This document shows, one piece after another, positions 1 through 12,285 of a stretch of DNA of 64,000 nucleotides (its first letter is position 1; each line of letters begins with the position of its first letter). Location of the stretch: the NCBI GenBank assembly GCA_022605405.1, contig JABYQQ010000004.1, positions 248,001 to 312,000 of the forward strand. Reading direction: 5' to 3'. Below the pieces are notes generated by a model, which did not search any database, was not told where the DNA came from, and saw nothing but the letters and a program-made list of their open reading frames with translations. The stretch is from Earliella scabrosa. Lineage: Eukaryota; Basidiomycota; Agaricomycetes; Polyporales; Polyporaceae. The position numbers and the translations under genes are program-made.

Positions 1-222
1 GGGCTGATTCCCTGCATACGGGCCGTCTGCCTCCGCACGCGCTTCCCAAGTACCTGCCCTTCGTCGGCAGGCACACCAACGCTGCGCGGAACTAGAGGAG
101 CACGCAGCGGCGCGGACGGCACCGCTGCCTCGCCCCCATTAGGTTCCCCTTGCGCCGTAGACTTGGTTTTGGCTCTGCACAGTCGAAGTTAGCCAACGGT
201 CTAAGGCAGGCGGGTGATGAAC

Positions 223-1814
223 TCACTTCACGCGCTTGCCTTTGCGTTTACCTCCCTTGGGGGCGGGGTGCGCACGAACATTCCCCGCGGTGAGTTCGCG
301 AGGCGGTGGCTCGCCGAAAACCACAAGCGGTACTGCGACGCGCTGAGGTTCCGCAGCGGTGGGCGTTCCCTGCCCTGAGCGCGGAGCTGTCGTTGGCTCA
401 CTCGAGGCAGACGGCGAGATTGTCTTGCTCGAATCGGCAGGTGTGACGGACGCGCTGGTGGCAGCGACGTCGGAAGCGGTTCTAGGCGGGGTGGCGACCA
501 GGGGCATTGTGGACTGGAAGGAGCCTGCGGGAAGTTCAGCAAGAGGCCCGGGTAATACGCCAGTCATCGCGGGCGCATCATTCGGATCTGCAGGTGGTCG
601 AACAGCTGCCAGACCATTAGCACGCGCTCGGGACGAGAACACACCACGTACGATCGAATATCTCGCGCAAGAAGTCATCAAACACAAGGACAAGGCGCTC
701 GACTGACCAACCGAGACGGCGAGCGAGATACTGTTCGAACGAGACGCCCTCCGCGGTGTACGCTGTCTGCGGGCTGAAAATCGTGAGCCGTCGCGCGTTC
801 ATATTCGTGAAAGTATCGCGTACCGAACTTGCTTGATCCTCCCGCTCTCGTCTAAACCACCAATCGCGGACCACGCCACCCATCCTACCTCTTGGGCCAC
901 ACCTTCCAAAAACTGCTCGGTTGTCGGATGCACGTTCCTGATTTTGCTAACCTCCAGCGTCAGTTGTGCACATAAGTCCAACATCTACGGCTACTCACAC
1001 TGCCCTGGTTTCCGCCGCATGCTCCGCGGCAGCGGCTGAACGACGCTCAGCGTTGATCTCCCGAGCTTGCTCTTCGTAGCGCGGGCGTTCTGGCAAAGCG
1101 GCGTAAACTTGCGCGCAGGCGGAGGAGTGAGCTGCGAGGTCTCCGCGACCGTCACGCACGCCTGCAGAGTGGGGACGGGCCGGGTGGTCGCTCGCCTTGA
1201 AGAGTAGGTAACCATTCGTGCTCTTGACCTTGGGAGTGCTCGGCGCCCCCATCGCGAGGGCGGACACGACTTCAGGTGTTACGGGACTGATCAACGTCGA
1301 AGGGCTCGCCACGTCGGGGACAGACGTGACACGGGGCGGCGAGTCGTGGGCAGGGGCCACTGTCGAGGACGTACCCATCGGCGGTTGCTCTGTACGCTGT
1401 GTCGACTTGCCGCCTCGTGCGGTGCGCGGGGCGCGGTTCGAACTGAGCGCCTTGAGCCATGCGCCGATGCGCTGGGGGTTCACGGCGTCGTGAACGTGGG
1501 CATCCTGAACATCCAAGGACCGCACTCACTTCGGGAGCCTTGCTGACGCGCGCTTTCCTATCGTCATCCGTCTCCGCACACCAACGTTGTAGTTCTGCGC
1601 GTGGTTGGAGCTTCTTGCGTTGGTCAAACTCCTCGTCGGTCTCAGCGTCGAACTGAACGTGTGAGAACTCCTTCTGATACTCGGCGACGAACCAGTTGCG
1701 CGCGTTCGTCCACCACTTCGTGCCTCTGGACGATAACAAGTCGCGTCCACAGTCCGAGTTGCGAAGGCGCTCCAGGAGGAGGAGCTCCTGGAGGCGCCAG
1801 GTGCTTCGCCCCAT
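223..1814 (-). CDS. HMG-box protein of KDZ-element type
   Basis: This is a multi-exon gene. The last exon (about 603-223) encodes a Ser/Thr/Pro-rich tail ending in a basic run (KGGKRKGKRVK). Upstream exons read ...KIRNVHPTTEQFLEGVAQEVGW..., then ...FEQYLARRLGWSVERL.... The 1504-1037 exon holds an HMG-box-like stretch that starts NGYLLFKA and ends ERPRYEEQAREINAERR. The first part (from about 1814) reads MGRSTWRLQELLLLERL. Splicing at consensus sites keeps one frame through to the stop at 223. The 5' end is uncertain: an ATG at 2001 begins MIADEYVLSTT, but I could not join it in phase. An apparent intron of only 25 nt (1505-1529) is needed, which is unusual. HMG-box proteins bind or bend DNA; a role in the transposon is inference from context. 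Confidence 0.55.
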
Positions 1815-2172
1815 GCTAAGGTAGCTCACACAAGTTAGCGCGAACAAGACAGACATCTATTGCATCACATACCTCACGCCAGAGATACACGCACAACCTG
1901 GGGAGAGGAGTTACAGGGTGCCAGGAAGAGTGGAAGAAATCGCCAAAGGCCCTTACCGTTTGCTGGGGCGTGGTGCTCAGCACGTACTCGTCAGCAATCA
2001 TACAAATTTGGAGAGGGAGACCCAGCTGGGCGATGAAACATATGCGAGATTGCTATCGTAGGTATACAGAAACCAGGGACATGCGACGACATGATGATCG
2101 AGCAGCGACGCGACCGCGGAGCTACCACTGCGCCGGGCAAAAGTCTATGCGAATACAACAACGGGGAGAATT

Positions 2173-4383
2173 TCACAAATTGGAAGAACGGCGGGGGCGG
2201 ACCGGCGGAACGGGGAGACGATGGAACTTGGAAACAAATGTAGAGACGTAGTACTTGACGGCGGCATTGAGGAAGTCCGTGAATGTCTGATGGTCGAACA
2301 GGGAGACGACCGTGTTGCGAAAGTAGCTAGGGCCCTCAGGCCAGGATGCGAGGACGTGCAGGAAGGCTTGGAGGTACTGGCAGCTTTCGGACCATCCTTC
2401 CTCGGGTGGAGCGCGCCAGCAGAACAACGGCTCCTCGTGTTCGTGCGGCACGACATCTAGTCCCGAGGTACCTCCCCAGACTTTGGCTACGAGCGACTCG
2501 CGCACCCAACGCTGAAGCTCTGGCCATGAGTCCGAGCCCATCATGAGAGCATCGAGGGCGAGCAGCTCGCACCGCCAATTCGTCTCGTACGCATCCCAAA
2601 CGAGGCGTGCCACAGCGCCACCGTCAGACGCCAAGAGCTCAGGCGTGATGGCGGTGTTGCCGTAGACGGGTTGGCGCGTGTCGTCGTAAGATGGTAGCGC
2701 GTGTGTTTGGCCAAACAGCTTACGAACGTTGAGCTGCGTCTGGTGGCGGATCTTCTCGCGCCCAACGACCGGCCCAGGGTCGCAATCGAGCCTATAGTCA
2801 CCCCAGAGCGCATCCCGCCATTCGGAAATCGTGAGGGGCCGCCCGGCGATCGTAGGATCGAACAGACGCATCCGACAGAACGTGCGGATGGAAACCCATT
2901 GGTGCAGGTACCTCACCCTGCGATCCAAAGGCGGTTCGTAACCCACTAGTGTGTCCAGGAGAAAAGGTGGTGGAAAGTAGTACCTGACCGAGAGGCTCGG
3001 CTGCGGTACGGGGCTGGCGTGGTGCAGAGCCATGCTCCATGCGGTGGGTTCGACGAGCTCGTGCGAGGGATGAAACATTCGAGAGGGGTGCGGTGGCGCA
3101 CGGGGCTGCGATCGGGGCGTCTCAGCCTCGAGACCGGACCCCACTCGTTCGGCCGTCTTTTGCATTCTCGCCCGGGCTCGCCGTGTCGGCTGCGTGGACT
3201 TCGACTTGGGGACCCCTGGAGGCCCTGGTTGAGGAGGCAGAGGCTGACCAAGTGTCTTGATAGTGCGCGGGTCTTGCAAGATGATGATGGGCGGCGCAGG
3301 TCCGGCTGACGAGCTATCGTTGCCGAGGAGAACGGCGCCCTCGCGCAGACGTTTTGCCGGGGGCTCATCGGATTCACCGGTATCGTCTTCGGGGCTGAGC
3401 AGCTTGGGGAGTTGGGAGGCCAGCAGTTGACGGCGCACGACCACATGCATTGCTCGCATCCATTCGCCCGGTAGATTCAGGGCCCCAGAGAGATCGCGTT
3501 TGGCAAGGAGCATGCGAGGGAAGGAGGGTGTGGACGAGAAGTACGCAGGCAGTTCTGTAAGCTCGACGACTTCATACACGACCAACTCCTCTGTGATTGC
3601 TTGCTGCAGCCAGACCGGTACGCCTGCGTGATGGAGCATCTGCGCGACGCTGGGATCGGGGGTATGTGCGCCCAGGACGTCGAGCACCAGGGAGCTACAG
3701 ACAACCTTCTTCTGCACTCGCGGGAGGACTACCCGCAGCCACTTCACCATGCCCCACAGTTCCAAAGCGAGTCGCTGCACGTGAGCAGCCAGGGACATGA
3801 TGATGGTCGACACAGCCGGCATGTTGCGCAAGCGATCGAGGGTGTTGCGCAGACACGCAACGATGAAGTCCCCGATGACGTTCCACCCTTCGTGGCGCTC
3901 GCAGGAGTCGTATGCTGCGACGACCCTGTCAATCTCGGTGGATAGCTCTGAGAGCACGGCTGCGTCGATCCGTCCTACGCCCAAAACTCCACAGTTGGAC
4001 TCACACCAGTGCGTAGGCTCCAACGTGAGCCAGAGCACGTTGCTGGGCTTGTCCGGGTGGGTAGGGCTCGGGCTAGAAGGGGTGGCGCTGGCGGTGCCAA
4101 GGAGAGACGGAGGACTGGGGATGCAATGTATATGAAAGGCCTCGCGCGTGAATTCCTGGGGCCATCGCGAGTACTCGTGCGCTCCCCAACGGCCGTCGCT
4201 GTACGTGGTGATCTCGGAGTGTGCAACTGCAAACCGGGGAACCCACGTTGCGTTCGGAGATGTAAAGACGGATGACGCGCTGAAGCCTGGAGCCGCGACC
4301 AGCCCTTCAAACGTGCCGGGCTGCCCCGGGCAAGCTAGAATATTGTCAGCTGGGTTGGTACAGTGTACACATGGGGCGCTCAC
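2173..4383 (-). CDS. Large uncharacterised protein with N-terminal Cys cluster, transposon-associated
   Basis: One open frame of 736 codons ends at 2173. It opens with a GTG codon that looks like a splice donor, and the same frame stays open further upstream (…CVLSNSALRRLENVSAPCVHC…), so the true start probably lies in or beyond 4383-4580 and an upstream exon is likely. The N-terminus has a CVHCTNPADNILAC pattern that could bind zinc. The middle has a low-complexity basic stretch (TRRARARMQKTAERV) after a Pro-rich segment, and the C-terminal third is Trp- and Tyr-rich (DYRLDCDPGPVVGREK). I do not recognise the family. It lies head to tail upstream of the HMG-box gene and diverges from the KDZ transposase. 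Codon use looks like that of the neighbouring element genes. Confidence 0.55.
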   Translation of the reverse strand: MSAPCVHCTNPADNILACPGQPGTFEGLVAAPGFSASSVFTSPNATWVPRFAVAHSEITTYSDGRWGAHEYSRWPQEFTREAFHIHCIPSPPSLLGTASATPSSPSPTHPDKPSNVLWLTLEPTHWCESNCGVLGVGRIDAAVLSELSTEIDRVVAAYDSCERHEGWNVIGDFIVACLRNTLDRLRNMPAVSTIIMSLAAHVQRLALELWGMVKWLRVVLPRVQKKVVCSSLVLDVLGAHTPDPSVAQMLHHAGVPVWLQQAITEELVVYEVVELTELPAYFSSTPSFPRMLLAKRDLSGALNLPGEWMRAMHVVVRRQLLASQLPKLLSPEDDTGESDEPPAKRLREGAVLLGNDSSSAGPAPPIIILQDPRTIKTLGQPLPPQPGPPGVPKSKSTQPTRRARARMQKTAERVGSGLEAETPRSQPRAPPHPSRMFHPSHELVEPTAWSMALHHASPVPQPSLSVRYYFPPPFLLDTLVGYEPPLDRRVRYLHQWVSIRTFCRMRLFDPTIAGRPLTISEWRDALWGDYRLDCDPGPVVGREKIRHQTQLNVRKLFGQTHALPSYDDTRQPVYGNTAITPELLASDGGAVARLVWDAYETNWRCELLALDALMMGSDSWPELQRWVRESLVAKVWGGTSGLDVVPHEHEEPLFCWRAPPEEGWSESCQYLQAFLHVLASWPEGPSYFRNTVVSLFDHQTFTDFLNAAVKYYVSTFVSKFHRLPVPPVRPRRSSNL

Positions 4384-6058
4384 GTTTTCCAGCCTTCGTA
4401 ACGCGGAGTTGCTGAGGACGCAGCCGCGGTGGTTCGGGCTCCGGGCTGGGATCAGAGACAGGCGCCTGCCAACCAGCAGTCGTGTGAGGAGAGGGCGAGG
4501 GTGTGAGCGGAGTGAGAGAAGAGAGAGCGGGCGAGGAGGGAGCGTGCGAGGGGAAGGTCGTCGAGTATCGGCCAGACATTGCTGGCAGAGGGAGTAGGGG
4601 GGTGGAGGTCTTGGGGCGCAGGGCCGTTCTTCGAGCCGTCGTCTACAGGAGGTCTTGAGGATGGCTTGATAGGTTGATGCCTTGGGGACCTCGAAGGGAC
4701 GTGGACGTCGGTCCTGTCCCCGTAGAGGTTGTCGTGGCCTGCGCGTCGAGGAACGGAGTTGCTCCGTTCAACTGCCAGCACAGGAGTTGTGGACGAGGGT
4801 AGCGGTGGATGATGAGAAGTATGGGCGAGGAGAGAGAGCGGAGGTTCGTAGGCGTCTTTGCCGTCATCGTGGTGCAAGGCGAAGCATGCTGAGAATAGAA
4901 GTCCAGATGGCCATGCGAAGACTCCCGATATAGCAGCCGTGAGAAAACGCGCTCGCGCGTTGACGCAACTGGTCATGTGACCGCGCGAGAAGCGCGAGAT
5001 TTTGCAAAGTCCGTTCGGCGTCCGATCGTTCCTGCTACTACTACCAGTGCTGAGTGCACCTGGCCTCGATCTCCCGCTCGCTATTCACCTGCACGCATCA
5101 ACCACACTGTCGAACCACCAGGCCCCCGCGAACAGCACACAACATTGCAAGCTCGGTGGGAAGCTCGGTGGGCGCGCGAGGGATGGAATGTGTTGTCGGA
5201 GGGACGTCGCTTCGAAGGTTTGGGTTCCTGCATGTAGTGCTCCCCTCCTCCTTCCCAATTCCACCGGCCAAGTGCCGTAGTGTGACTCGCATCTCGAGTG
5301 CCGGCCGAGTCCGGAGGTCTCGATGCGTTCCCTCTGCCCGCAAGCGTCGCGATCCCCTCGCCGTCCACCCCCTCGGCGTGTCCTCCCTAGATCACGCTAA
5401 GGGTCGCACCCTTGTGCCTCTCCCTCTCTCGACCTGCACGACATCCCTCTCACACACCCACATCGGCTCTGATACTGGGCAACTGCCCGCGTCTCATGGC
5501 GAACAGCATGCGCCCGAGCGCGTTGTGCTCCTGGGGCCGAACATGAAGGCGGCCTTGCAAGGCGGTCATCTCCTCACCAAACACGGTTGTCTGCTCACAG
5601 CCCAGTCACTATTCACGGTTAGGAGGAACTCTGCTTCGTCGCCTCGACCACTAGCGCCTTGTTCCCCGACACACGCTACAACGTCGATCTCCGCGGTCAT
5701 CGAGCTCGCCGACACTTCGCATCGACCAGATGCCTATCGCATGGATGTCCAAACGTCTGCGGGTGCAAACCCACACAACGTCCTGGTCCACCTTCTCCTA
5801 CCGCTCGTTGCGCGTCTATTCACGATACCACACGCATGCTCGGACCGTACTGTATCCATTCAGCGCCCCCGTCCCTCACAAGCCTTGGGAGCCGCGCCTC
5901 GTCCGCATCAGCACTCTGATGGGAGTTCCTTAGTGTTATATCTCTATTTGTCAGCGTCATTTGGTTACTATATGTACTGTACTTCACATGAACCACTCTG
6001 CGAACTGAATAAGGCCGGTCGAAGGAGTCGGCTCCTCGATGCTCGCTCGAGAACCCTG
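4384..6058. other. Divergent intergenic region
   Basis: This 1.7-kb stretch separates the minus-strand Cys-cluster gene from the plus-strand KDZ transposase. Reading frames here are Ser/Pro- or Arg-rich and switch frame without splice sites that connect them to a family. The proximal part (4384-4580) may contain the missing first exon of the minus-strand gene. A shared promoter region is likely from the divergent layout, but I see no specific motif I can defend. Confidence 0.4.
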
Positions 6059-9000
6059 ATGTGCCCGCCTGCGCAAACGCCTGATAGCGCGGGCTCCGCC
6101 CGTGGAGCCCGCACGGTCCACCGCGGCGCTGTGCTTGACCCGTTGGCCGGTCTGCGTGCGTTGCAGGCTGCCCGCGCTGCCCAAGCGTGTGCCGGATCTT
6201 CTCTGCCCGACTCAACGACGGCGTCTGCCTCAGCCAGCGTCCCCACTCCCACCCACGAACACGAACGCACGAGCGAACGACGTCCGTTCGAGGCCGTCGA
6301 GAGCGCATCGGAAAACAGTCCCGCGTCCAAGAAAGCGAAGGCTAACAACACCATCGTGAGTGCTCTCTGTCCCCTGCACCCCACGGGCGTCGCGTGCGCA
6401 CCTCATGCTTGTGTAGAAAGTCGGTGATCGCATGAAGACATTCCTTGAATGGGCGAAGAGAGCGCAGCGCGCGCTGTTCGCGCGTGAAGCGGGCCCCAGC
6501 CTCCCGCTGCAGTGCCCACGCGCCCACGACGTCAAATCTGACCCGCAGGCAGCCGTGCAGGCCAAAGTGTACCGATGCTTTGATTGCTACAACGCCCATC
6601 CGATGTGCGCGGCCTGCATCATGGAGGACCACGTCGCGAACCCTTTCCATCGCATCGAGGTCTGGGACCCCACACTCGCTTTCTGGGCGCGCATGTCCCT
6701 CGGCGACTTAGAAGCCTTCGCGATCAACCTGGGACACCAAGGCGAGCCATGTTCAACTCAGCCGAACGTGCGCACCATGACCATCGTGCACGAGCACGGC
6801 ATCGTGGGGATGAAAGTACGTTTTTGTGCCTGTCCCGCCCCCGGTGAACTCTTCGCTGTTCCGGAACCACTGCAACTGCTTCGCTTTGGACTATTTCCTG
6901 GCTCGTGGAAGAGGCCGGAGACGGCGTACACCGTCAACGGCCTGCGCGACTATCATCTCTTGTCGCTGCAATGTCAGATCACGGGCATTGACTATGCGAC
7001 GTACCTTCGGCGAAGCACCGACAACGTCATACCCAGCGACACCACGGTGAGTGTTCTTGCCCCGCGAATCCATGCGTGTACTCATTCGTAACCCAGGATC
7101 GCCATCGTGAGCTGAACAACACGATGCGCGAGTTCATGTTCCTCCGCGCAACCAGACGGGCGGGCGTAGATCCTGAGGCTGACCTACCAGCGCGAAGTCT
7201 TGCCGTGTGGTGTCCTGCATGTCCCCAACCCGGCATGAACATGGACCCCAACTGGCAGAATCGCAAGCCCAAGGACGAGTACGCCTGTCTACTCCTCTAT
7301 CGCATTCCGCCTGACAGTACTATCTCATAGGTTTCTCGACACCTTCCACCACACGGCTGATGGAAATTTCCAATCCTCGCAGAAGATGAAGCCGATGGAT
7401 GCGACCGACTTCTCTCTCACAAACGCGGCCCAGTACTTCGTCGAACAGAAGGACTTCGATCAATACCGTGACGCCGTCAAGAAGCCCGCTAAGGAGGTAG
7501 GCCCCATTGATGAGGACGTGATGCATGGCGCTGACGTCGTGCCCAGAATACGACGTGTAACAAGTTCGGCGCGATGGGTTACAGTCGTTTCAAAGGTCGA
7601 GTGTCCGGCACTGTGGGCTTGTCATGCGCGCGGCACATGGTCATGCTGCCTTGTGGCTGCGTGGATCTCGTGGCGGGCGAAGGGTGAGTTTGCGCCTCTG
7701 CCCGCCTTTTGCACACTCTGACTTTGCAAGCAGCTTCTGCTGGGTGGACTACTGCATGTGCTCGGGCCTTCGACCTTGGCTCGGACTGAAGAGACACTGC
7801 AGCGGGTACGACATCAACTGTCAATACCGCAAGAAGTTCCGTGAACGCATCCTCAAGCTCCAGCGCGATTTCCCCCACCTCTCGTCCATCCAACTCTCAC
7901 GCATGCCGTGGACGATCCCTGCCATCGGCAAGTTCCACGCACCGGCGCACACGGTGACCTGTCGCTGCAAGTACTCCTACAACTACCTCCCGGGCGTCGG
8001 CATGACAGACGGTGAGGCCGCGGAGCGAATTTGGGCCGTCTTGAACAACCTCGCCGCGCGGACCAAGGAGATGTCGTCGGGCCATCGGCATGACGTGATC
8101 AATGACTTCCACAGCGACATGAATGTGCGACGCGTGCACGGGCTGCGTGAGTGTCCACTTTGCGTCAGTTCGACGTGTTCTGACATGGATCACATACTAG
8201 CCGATCTACTCGTGAAGCGTTACAAGCGCGCTGTGGAACAGAGCACGCGGTCGTCTGAACACTTGAACGAGATCGAGGAGAACATACCGAAGAAGTCCAC
8301 AACAGCCTGGAACCAGGAGATCAAGCAATGGGAAGAGAACGTGCTGCATATCGCGGACTCCGAGGATTTCGAAACTCCCTATGAACTCAACCCCGAGAAG
8401 CGTGAGTGTGCCCTCAACAAGCCATTGCATGCCCCGTTCTCTGACGAACAGACAGAGCTGTCTGAGAAGGAACTGTTGCTCAAGATCACGCGAGAGCGAG
8501 GGCTGTCAGGTGAAACTGTCGCAGGTATTGTGGGGGTGATCCAGCACGGCGTCGCGCTCCACCATGAGAAGTGAGTTGCCGCACACACGAATTGGCACGT
8601 CCTCACTCTCGCGTTGCAGGGAATCTCTACTTGACCATCTCGCGGGCGGCATAGAGCCAGATCCGAAGAGTGAGCTAGCCGCGCGGTGTTCGCAGTTCCA
8701 CAGCGAGGTGCAGCGATGGGACTCGCTTCGCGATAGCTACTTCGATGGCCTCGCGGAAGACGCGACGACTCTCGCGGAGGAGCTCATCAAGCACGACGCC
8801 GCGGACAAGGGACTTACCAAGGTAGCCCTCCCGGCATGTTTTCCCTGGCGCGATACGTCCAAGGATTGCGGAGCCACGACCAAGGGTCTCCCTCCACCAC
8901 GCAAAACTACTCATCAAAGCGACGCGTGGACACAGATCTACACGACCCCGATCCCGCTACCATCCTCGTATCACGCACGCGTGCGCGACCAGGACGTCAT

Positions 9001-9846
9001 GCGCAAGTTCGTCGACCTTGAGCTGGACTTCCGCCGGGCTGAAGCTGTGCGCACACTGGAAGATCTCCGAACGAACATAGTGGCGACTGAGGCCATCAAG
9101 ATGGCTAAGAAGAAGGTAGTGGGCAAGTCTCTCACTACGCGCGCCCAGGCTAGGATTCAGACAGCCGATGGAGAGGTTACGAAGGCTGCTAATCAGTACC
9201 GGCGACATCACACCGCGCTGCTGGTGTTGGGTATGTCTGCAACTGACCCGCGCATGCGCCCGCTCCTCGACGCCGATCTCGAAACCTTTGACTTCTCCTC
9301 GGAAGCGAAGCCGGGCAAGAGCACGCGCCCCACATCCTGGTTGTGGGACAACCTGACCTTCGTGGACTCTCCTGCAGACCAACGCGAGCGCGACTTCTAT
9401 GAGGAGGGTGAGTCTCTGCGCTGTTGCATCCTTGCCTTTGCTGACTTTGGGCGAAGCACAACGCGTGCATTGGTTTCGGTCGAAGGCCCTCGCGGCACGC
9501 TGGCAGGAGGAGCTCGTGCTGCTGCTCGAAGAAATGCGCCGCACGTTGCGCTTCTTCTTGCATTGGCGCAACATCTGGAGGGCTCGCGCGCGCGAGAGAG
9601 AGCAGCAGGATGAAATGGGCGCGGCGGCATATGCGCGCAGGTGCGTCGTCCCTCCCGCGCGACGAGAATCTCATGGCTGAGTGGCCCGGCAGGCAAGCAC
9701 ATCGTTACTCGCGTCTGTTAGAGCTGGGTGTGGAGCGGTTCGGCGCGCACATTGACAAGGTTTGTTGTTCGTGATCGCATGACTTTAGCTCTGACGCCCA
9801 CGATCTCCAGGACGCTATCTTCGCAGAGTTCGCGGACCTGGACTAA
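6059..9846 (+). CDS. KDZ transposase with CxC2 cysteine cluster, 12 exons, apparently intact
   Basis: Twelve exons (6059-6355, 6417-7046, 7097-7278, 7331-7496, 7547-7683, 7731-8146, 8201-8401, 8456-8570, 8620-9407, 9457-9640, 9693-9759, 9811-9846) join in phase to 1,072 codons with no stop. All introns are GT-AG and mostly 45-61 nt. Exon 2 has the CxC2 zinc-cluster signature (YRCFDC near residue 150, MCAACIMEDH). Exons 5-6 carry the KDZ core: CARHMVMLPCGCVDL, VDYCMC, GYDINCQY (Asp near 498), IGKFHAPAHTVTC and DGEAAERIWA (Glu near 566). The C-terminal part reads QRVHWFRSKALAARWQEEL, also typical. The family is a predicted RNase H-fold DDE-type transposase that cuts and pastes its own element. 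The start at 6059 is the last convenient in-frame ATG before the conserved region and could be further upstream. It lies directly upstream of the TET/JBP gene on the same strand. Confidence 0.9.
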
Positions 9847-10540
9847 TAGATCTTCATGTATAGAGACAGAATCTATTTTGCCATTACGCATTGGACACTA
9901 CAAACGTTGGACTGCGCGGTCTGACGAAGCATGCAGACAATGGGTTGCGCACTACTAACGGCATGACCTCCCAGCGGAGATACGGTGCACGCCCTAGAAG
10001 CCGCGGAGAACCCTGCGCAAGCAAGGCGCAACCGACCGACGACTTCTGGCGCGTCACCTGGGATACAAGTATCGCAGAACGAGAGCCCCATTCCCCCCGT
10101 GGCCCACTTTCAAGCTCGCAGGTGAGTCTCTGGGCCCTCACGATATCGGTGACTGCGCCGACCGCCCGCACGGATGCCAATCGACCTCGAGCCACCGCGG
10201 GCGGCGAGGCGGGCGATTAGCGTGGCGCGCACCCTGCGCCTGGACGCGAACGCCTCATCGCGCGTGGTGGATATGGCATGTAGCACAATGGAGCGAGTGT
10301 CATGGGACGTCGACGGCTGTGGTCGAAAGGGCTAGCGTTCCGCGGCGCAGCATCGTCGTGGTCCTTTGACAGGCAGCGAGGCTGACGACTTTTTATGTGC
10401 AGCGAGTGGGACCAAAATGGAGCATGGTATGTCTGTAACTGCCCGTGCAGAGCTGCGAGCTGATCTCTGCACCAGAGAAGATCCCAAAGGCACCTGGCCG
10501 TCAGGTACGTGACCACACTGAGGCCGCGCGCGCGTTCTGA
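9847..10540. other. Intergenic region between transposase and TET/JBP genes
   Basis: This 694-bp stretch has short open frames that match no family, and I could not splice any of them in phase to the dioxygenase start at 10541. It must hold the transposase terminator and the TET/JBP promoter. I see no repeats or clear motifs. Confidence 0.4.
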
Positions 10541-12285
10541 ATGTACTCGAAGACGCGGTCAGGTCGTGATTTCAGCCCATATATGTTGGACGGCGCGATC
10601 GAGATGGGCGAGCCTATTCATGTGAACTTCGACCTTGCTGCGGCCCTGCTGGGGGCAGAGACACGCCTTGAGCCGGAGTCCGGGCCTGGTATAGAAGTTG
10701 AGGACTCGGATGACGAGTCGGAGCTCATTCGACCGCCGCCTACATCCTCGTTGAGTACGCGGGAGAAGGCCGCACTCGCGCCCGCACTCTTCGCGAACTA
10801 TCTCAAATCGTGTTTGCGCGACTTGACTGTACGCCGCGAGGAATGCGAGGGACGTTCTTTGATGGACGTTCAGTTGGATGGGTTGAGCAAGGCCGAGTTC
10901 CAAAAGAAGAAACGGCGTGCGCAGCGCAGCGCGCGTGTGCATTCATTGGTACAAGATCCCACAGGGCTGCGAGGCCACCTAAAGTCCCGCGCCTTGGAGC
11001 AGCTCACTAAAGCGCTGCATGACGCTAACAATTCGCGCGTGCGCTCGTCAGGCGGCGCGGAAGATGTGAGTACGAGCGCCGTCATCAACTCGCAGCTCGC
11101 GCCCTCTATGGATCAACTTCCGGTGGCTGGTTCGGCGTATATCGCGAAACGTATCCCCGTGGAGAGCGCAGACCGCGCGCGTGTCGCACTCAGCGATCTG
11201 AAGGCCATGAAGATCAAGGTGGTGCCCTGGGATGGGATGTGAGTTGCATGTGGATGACAAGCAGGGTGTGCCCACTGAGACGTTTGTAGGAGCACACGGG
11301 CCATTCTAACGCAAGAGAACCAGGTACTTGGCGTTGCAGCAGGGAGGCCAACATCAAGCGACTTTGATACGGCAAACGAGGAGATGATCCAAGTATGCGA
11401 GGATATTCGAAACGTGTACAAGTTCACTCCAAAGACGACGAGCAACCGCCGTGGCGACTACGATGCAGTCTCCATCGGCGTATCCTATGGAGGTGGTCAG
11501 CAGGTGCGCATGCGGGACTTGCAGTGTGCGCCTGGGACTCATGCACTCATGCGTCGTCGACAGATCGTCAAGCGACTCTCGCATGCGAAGCATAACGAGG
11601 ACGTGGTAGATGCAATCCTGAACGCTCGAGCGGTGAAGCGCGTCGCGAACTTCGGCAGCGGTAGGTGACTCTATGCTACAGCTGTCCGCGCACTGAAGGC
11701 ATTCGCTCAGCGTGCATGAGGCTGTACGCGCCGCGCATGCATGCACGCTATGGGCTCACGCTCGACGCGCTGATCCAACGGGACGCGCGCGTGCGTCGCA
11801 ACTTCTTGAACAATAACTTTGCGGCCATGACAATCAACCTCGGGCCGCGTACGGTGACCCATCGGCATACGGACCATCTGAACGTGCCCTGGGGCTGGTG
11901 CGCGATCAGTGCGTTCGGGAACTACGACTACAAGCTCGGAGGGCATCTCATTCTCTGGGACCTCGGGATCGCGATCGAATTCCCTCCGGGCGCGACGATC
12001 CTGATTCCGTCGGCAGTGCTGACGCACTCGAACGTGGCCATCGCGGAGCACGAACGACGCTACTCGCTGACCCAGTACACGGCGGGCGGCCTTCTACGCT
12101 GGATCGATTGCGAACACCAGTCGCAGAGGGCTTTTGAGGCGAGCGGGGGGCAACTCTCGCAGTCGGCGGAGGAGCGTTGGAAAGATGGGTTGGCGCACTG
12201 GTGTACCTGGGAGGAGCTCCTTGACGGACTGCCGCGCAGACCCGCAGACGTAGAGAGGATTGGGACGAACGCGCCGGTGTCTTGA
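10541..12285 (+). CDS. TET/JBP-family 2-oxoglutarate/Fe(II) dioxygenase (nucleic-acid base oxidase), transposon-encoded
   Basis: Three exons (10541-11238, 11290-11660, 11711-12285) join in phase to 547 residues. The N-terminal third is acidic then basic (SKAEFQKKKRRAQRSARV) and is not conserved. The catalytic part begins at KIKVVPWDG and includes RRGDYDAVSIGVSYGGG, NLGPRTVTHRHTDHLN, GGHLILWDLG, PPGATILIPSAVLTHSN and RRYSLTQYTAGGLLRW. The HxD...H iron ligands are about H409, D411 and H462, and the 2-oxoglutarate-binding Arg is about R473; all are present. This layout is that of the fungal TET/JBP dioxygenases expanded in KDZ transposons. Members of the wider family oxidise 5-methylcytosine or thymine methyl groups in DNA. 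The substrate of this protein is not evident from sequence. It follows the KDZ transposase in the same orientation, so co-mobilisation is likely. No inactivating change is visible. Confidence 0.92.

Noticed and set aside
5054..6058. In-frame extension upstream of the KDZ transposase start
   Set aside because: The frame is open but the translation lacks conserved residues and mixes Ser, Pro and Arg; the ATG at 6059 is a simpler start. An extra exon remains possible.
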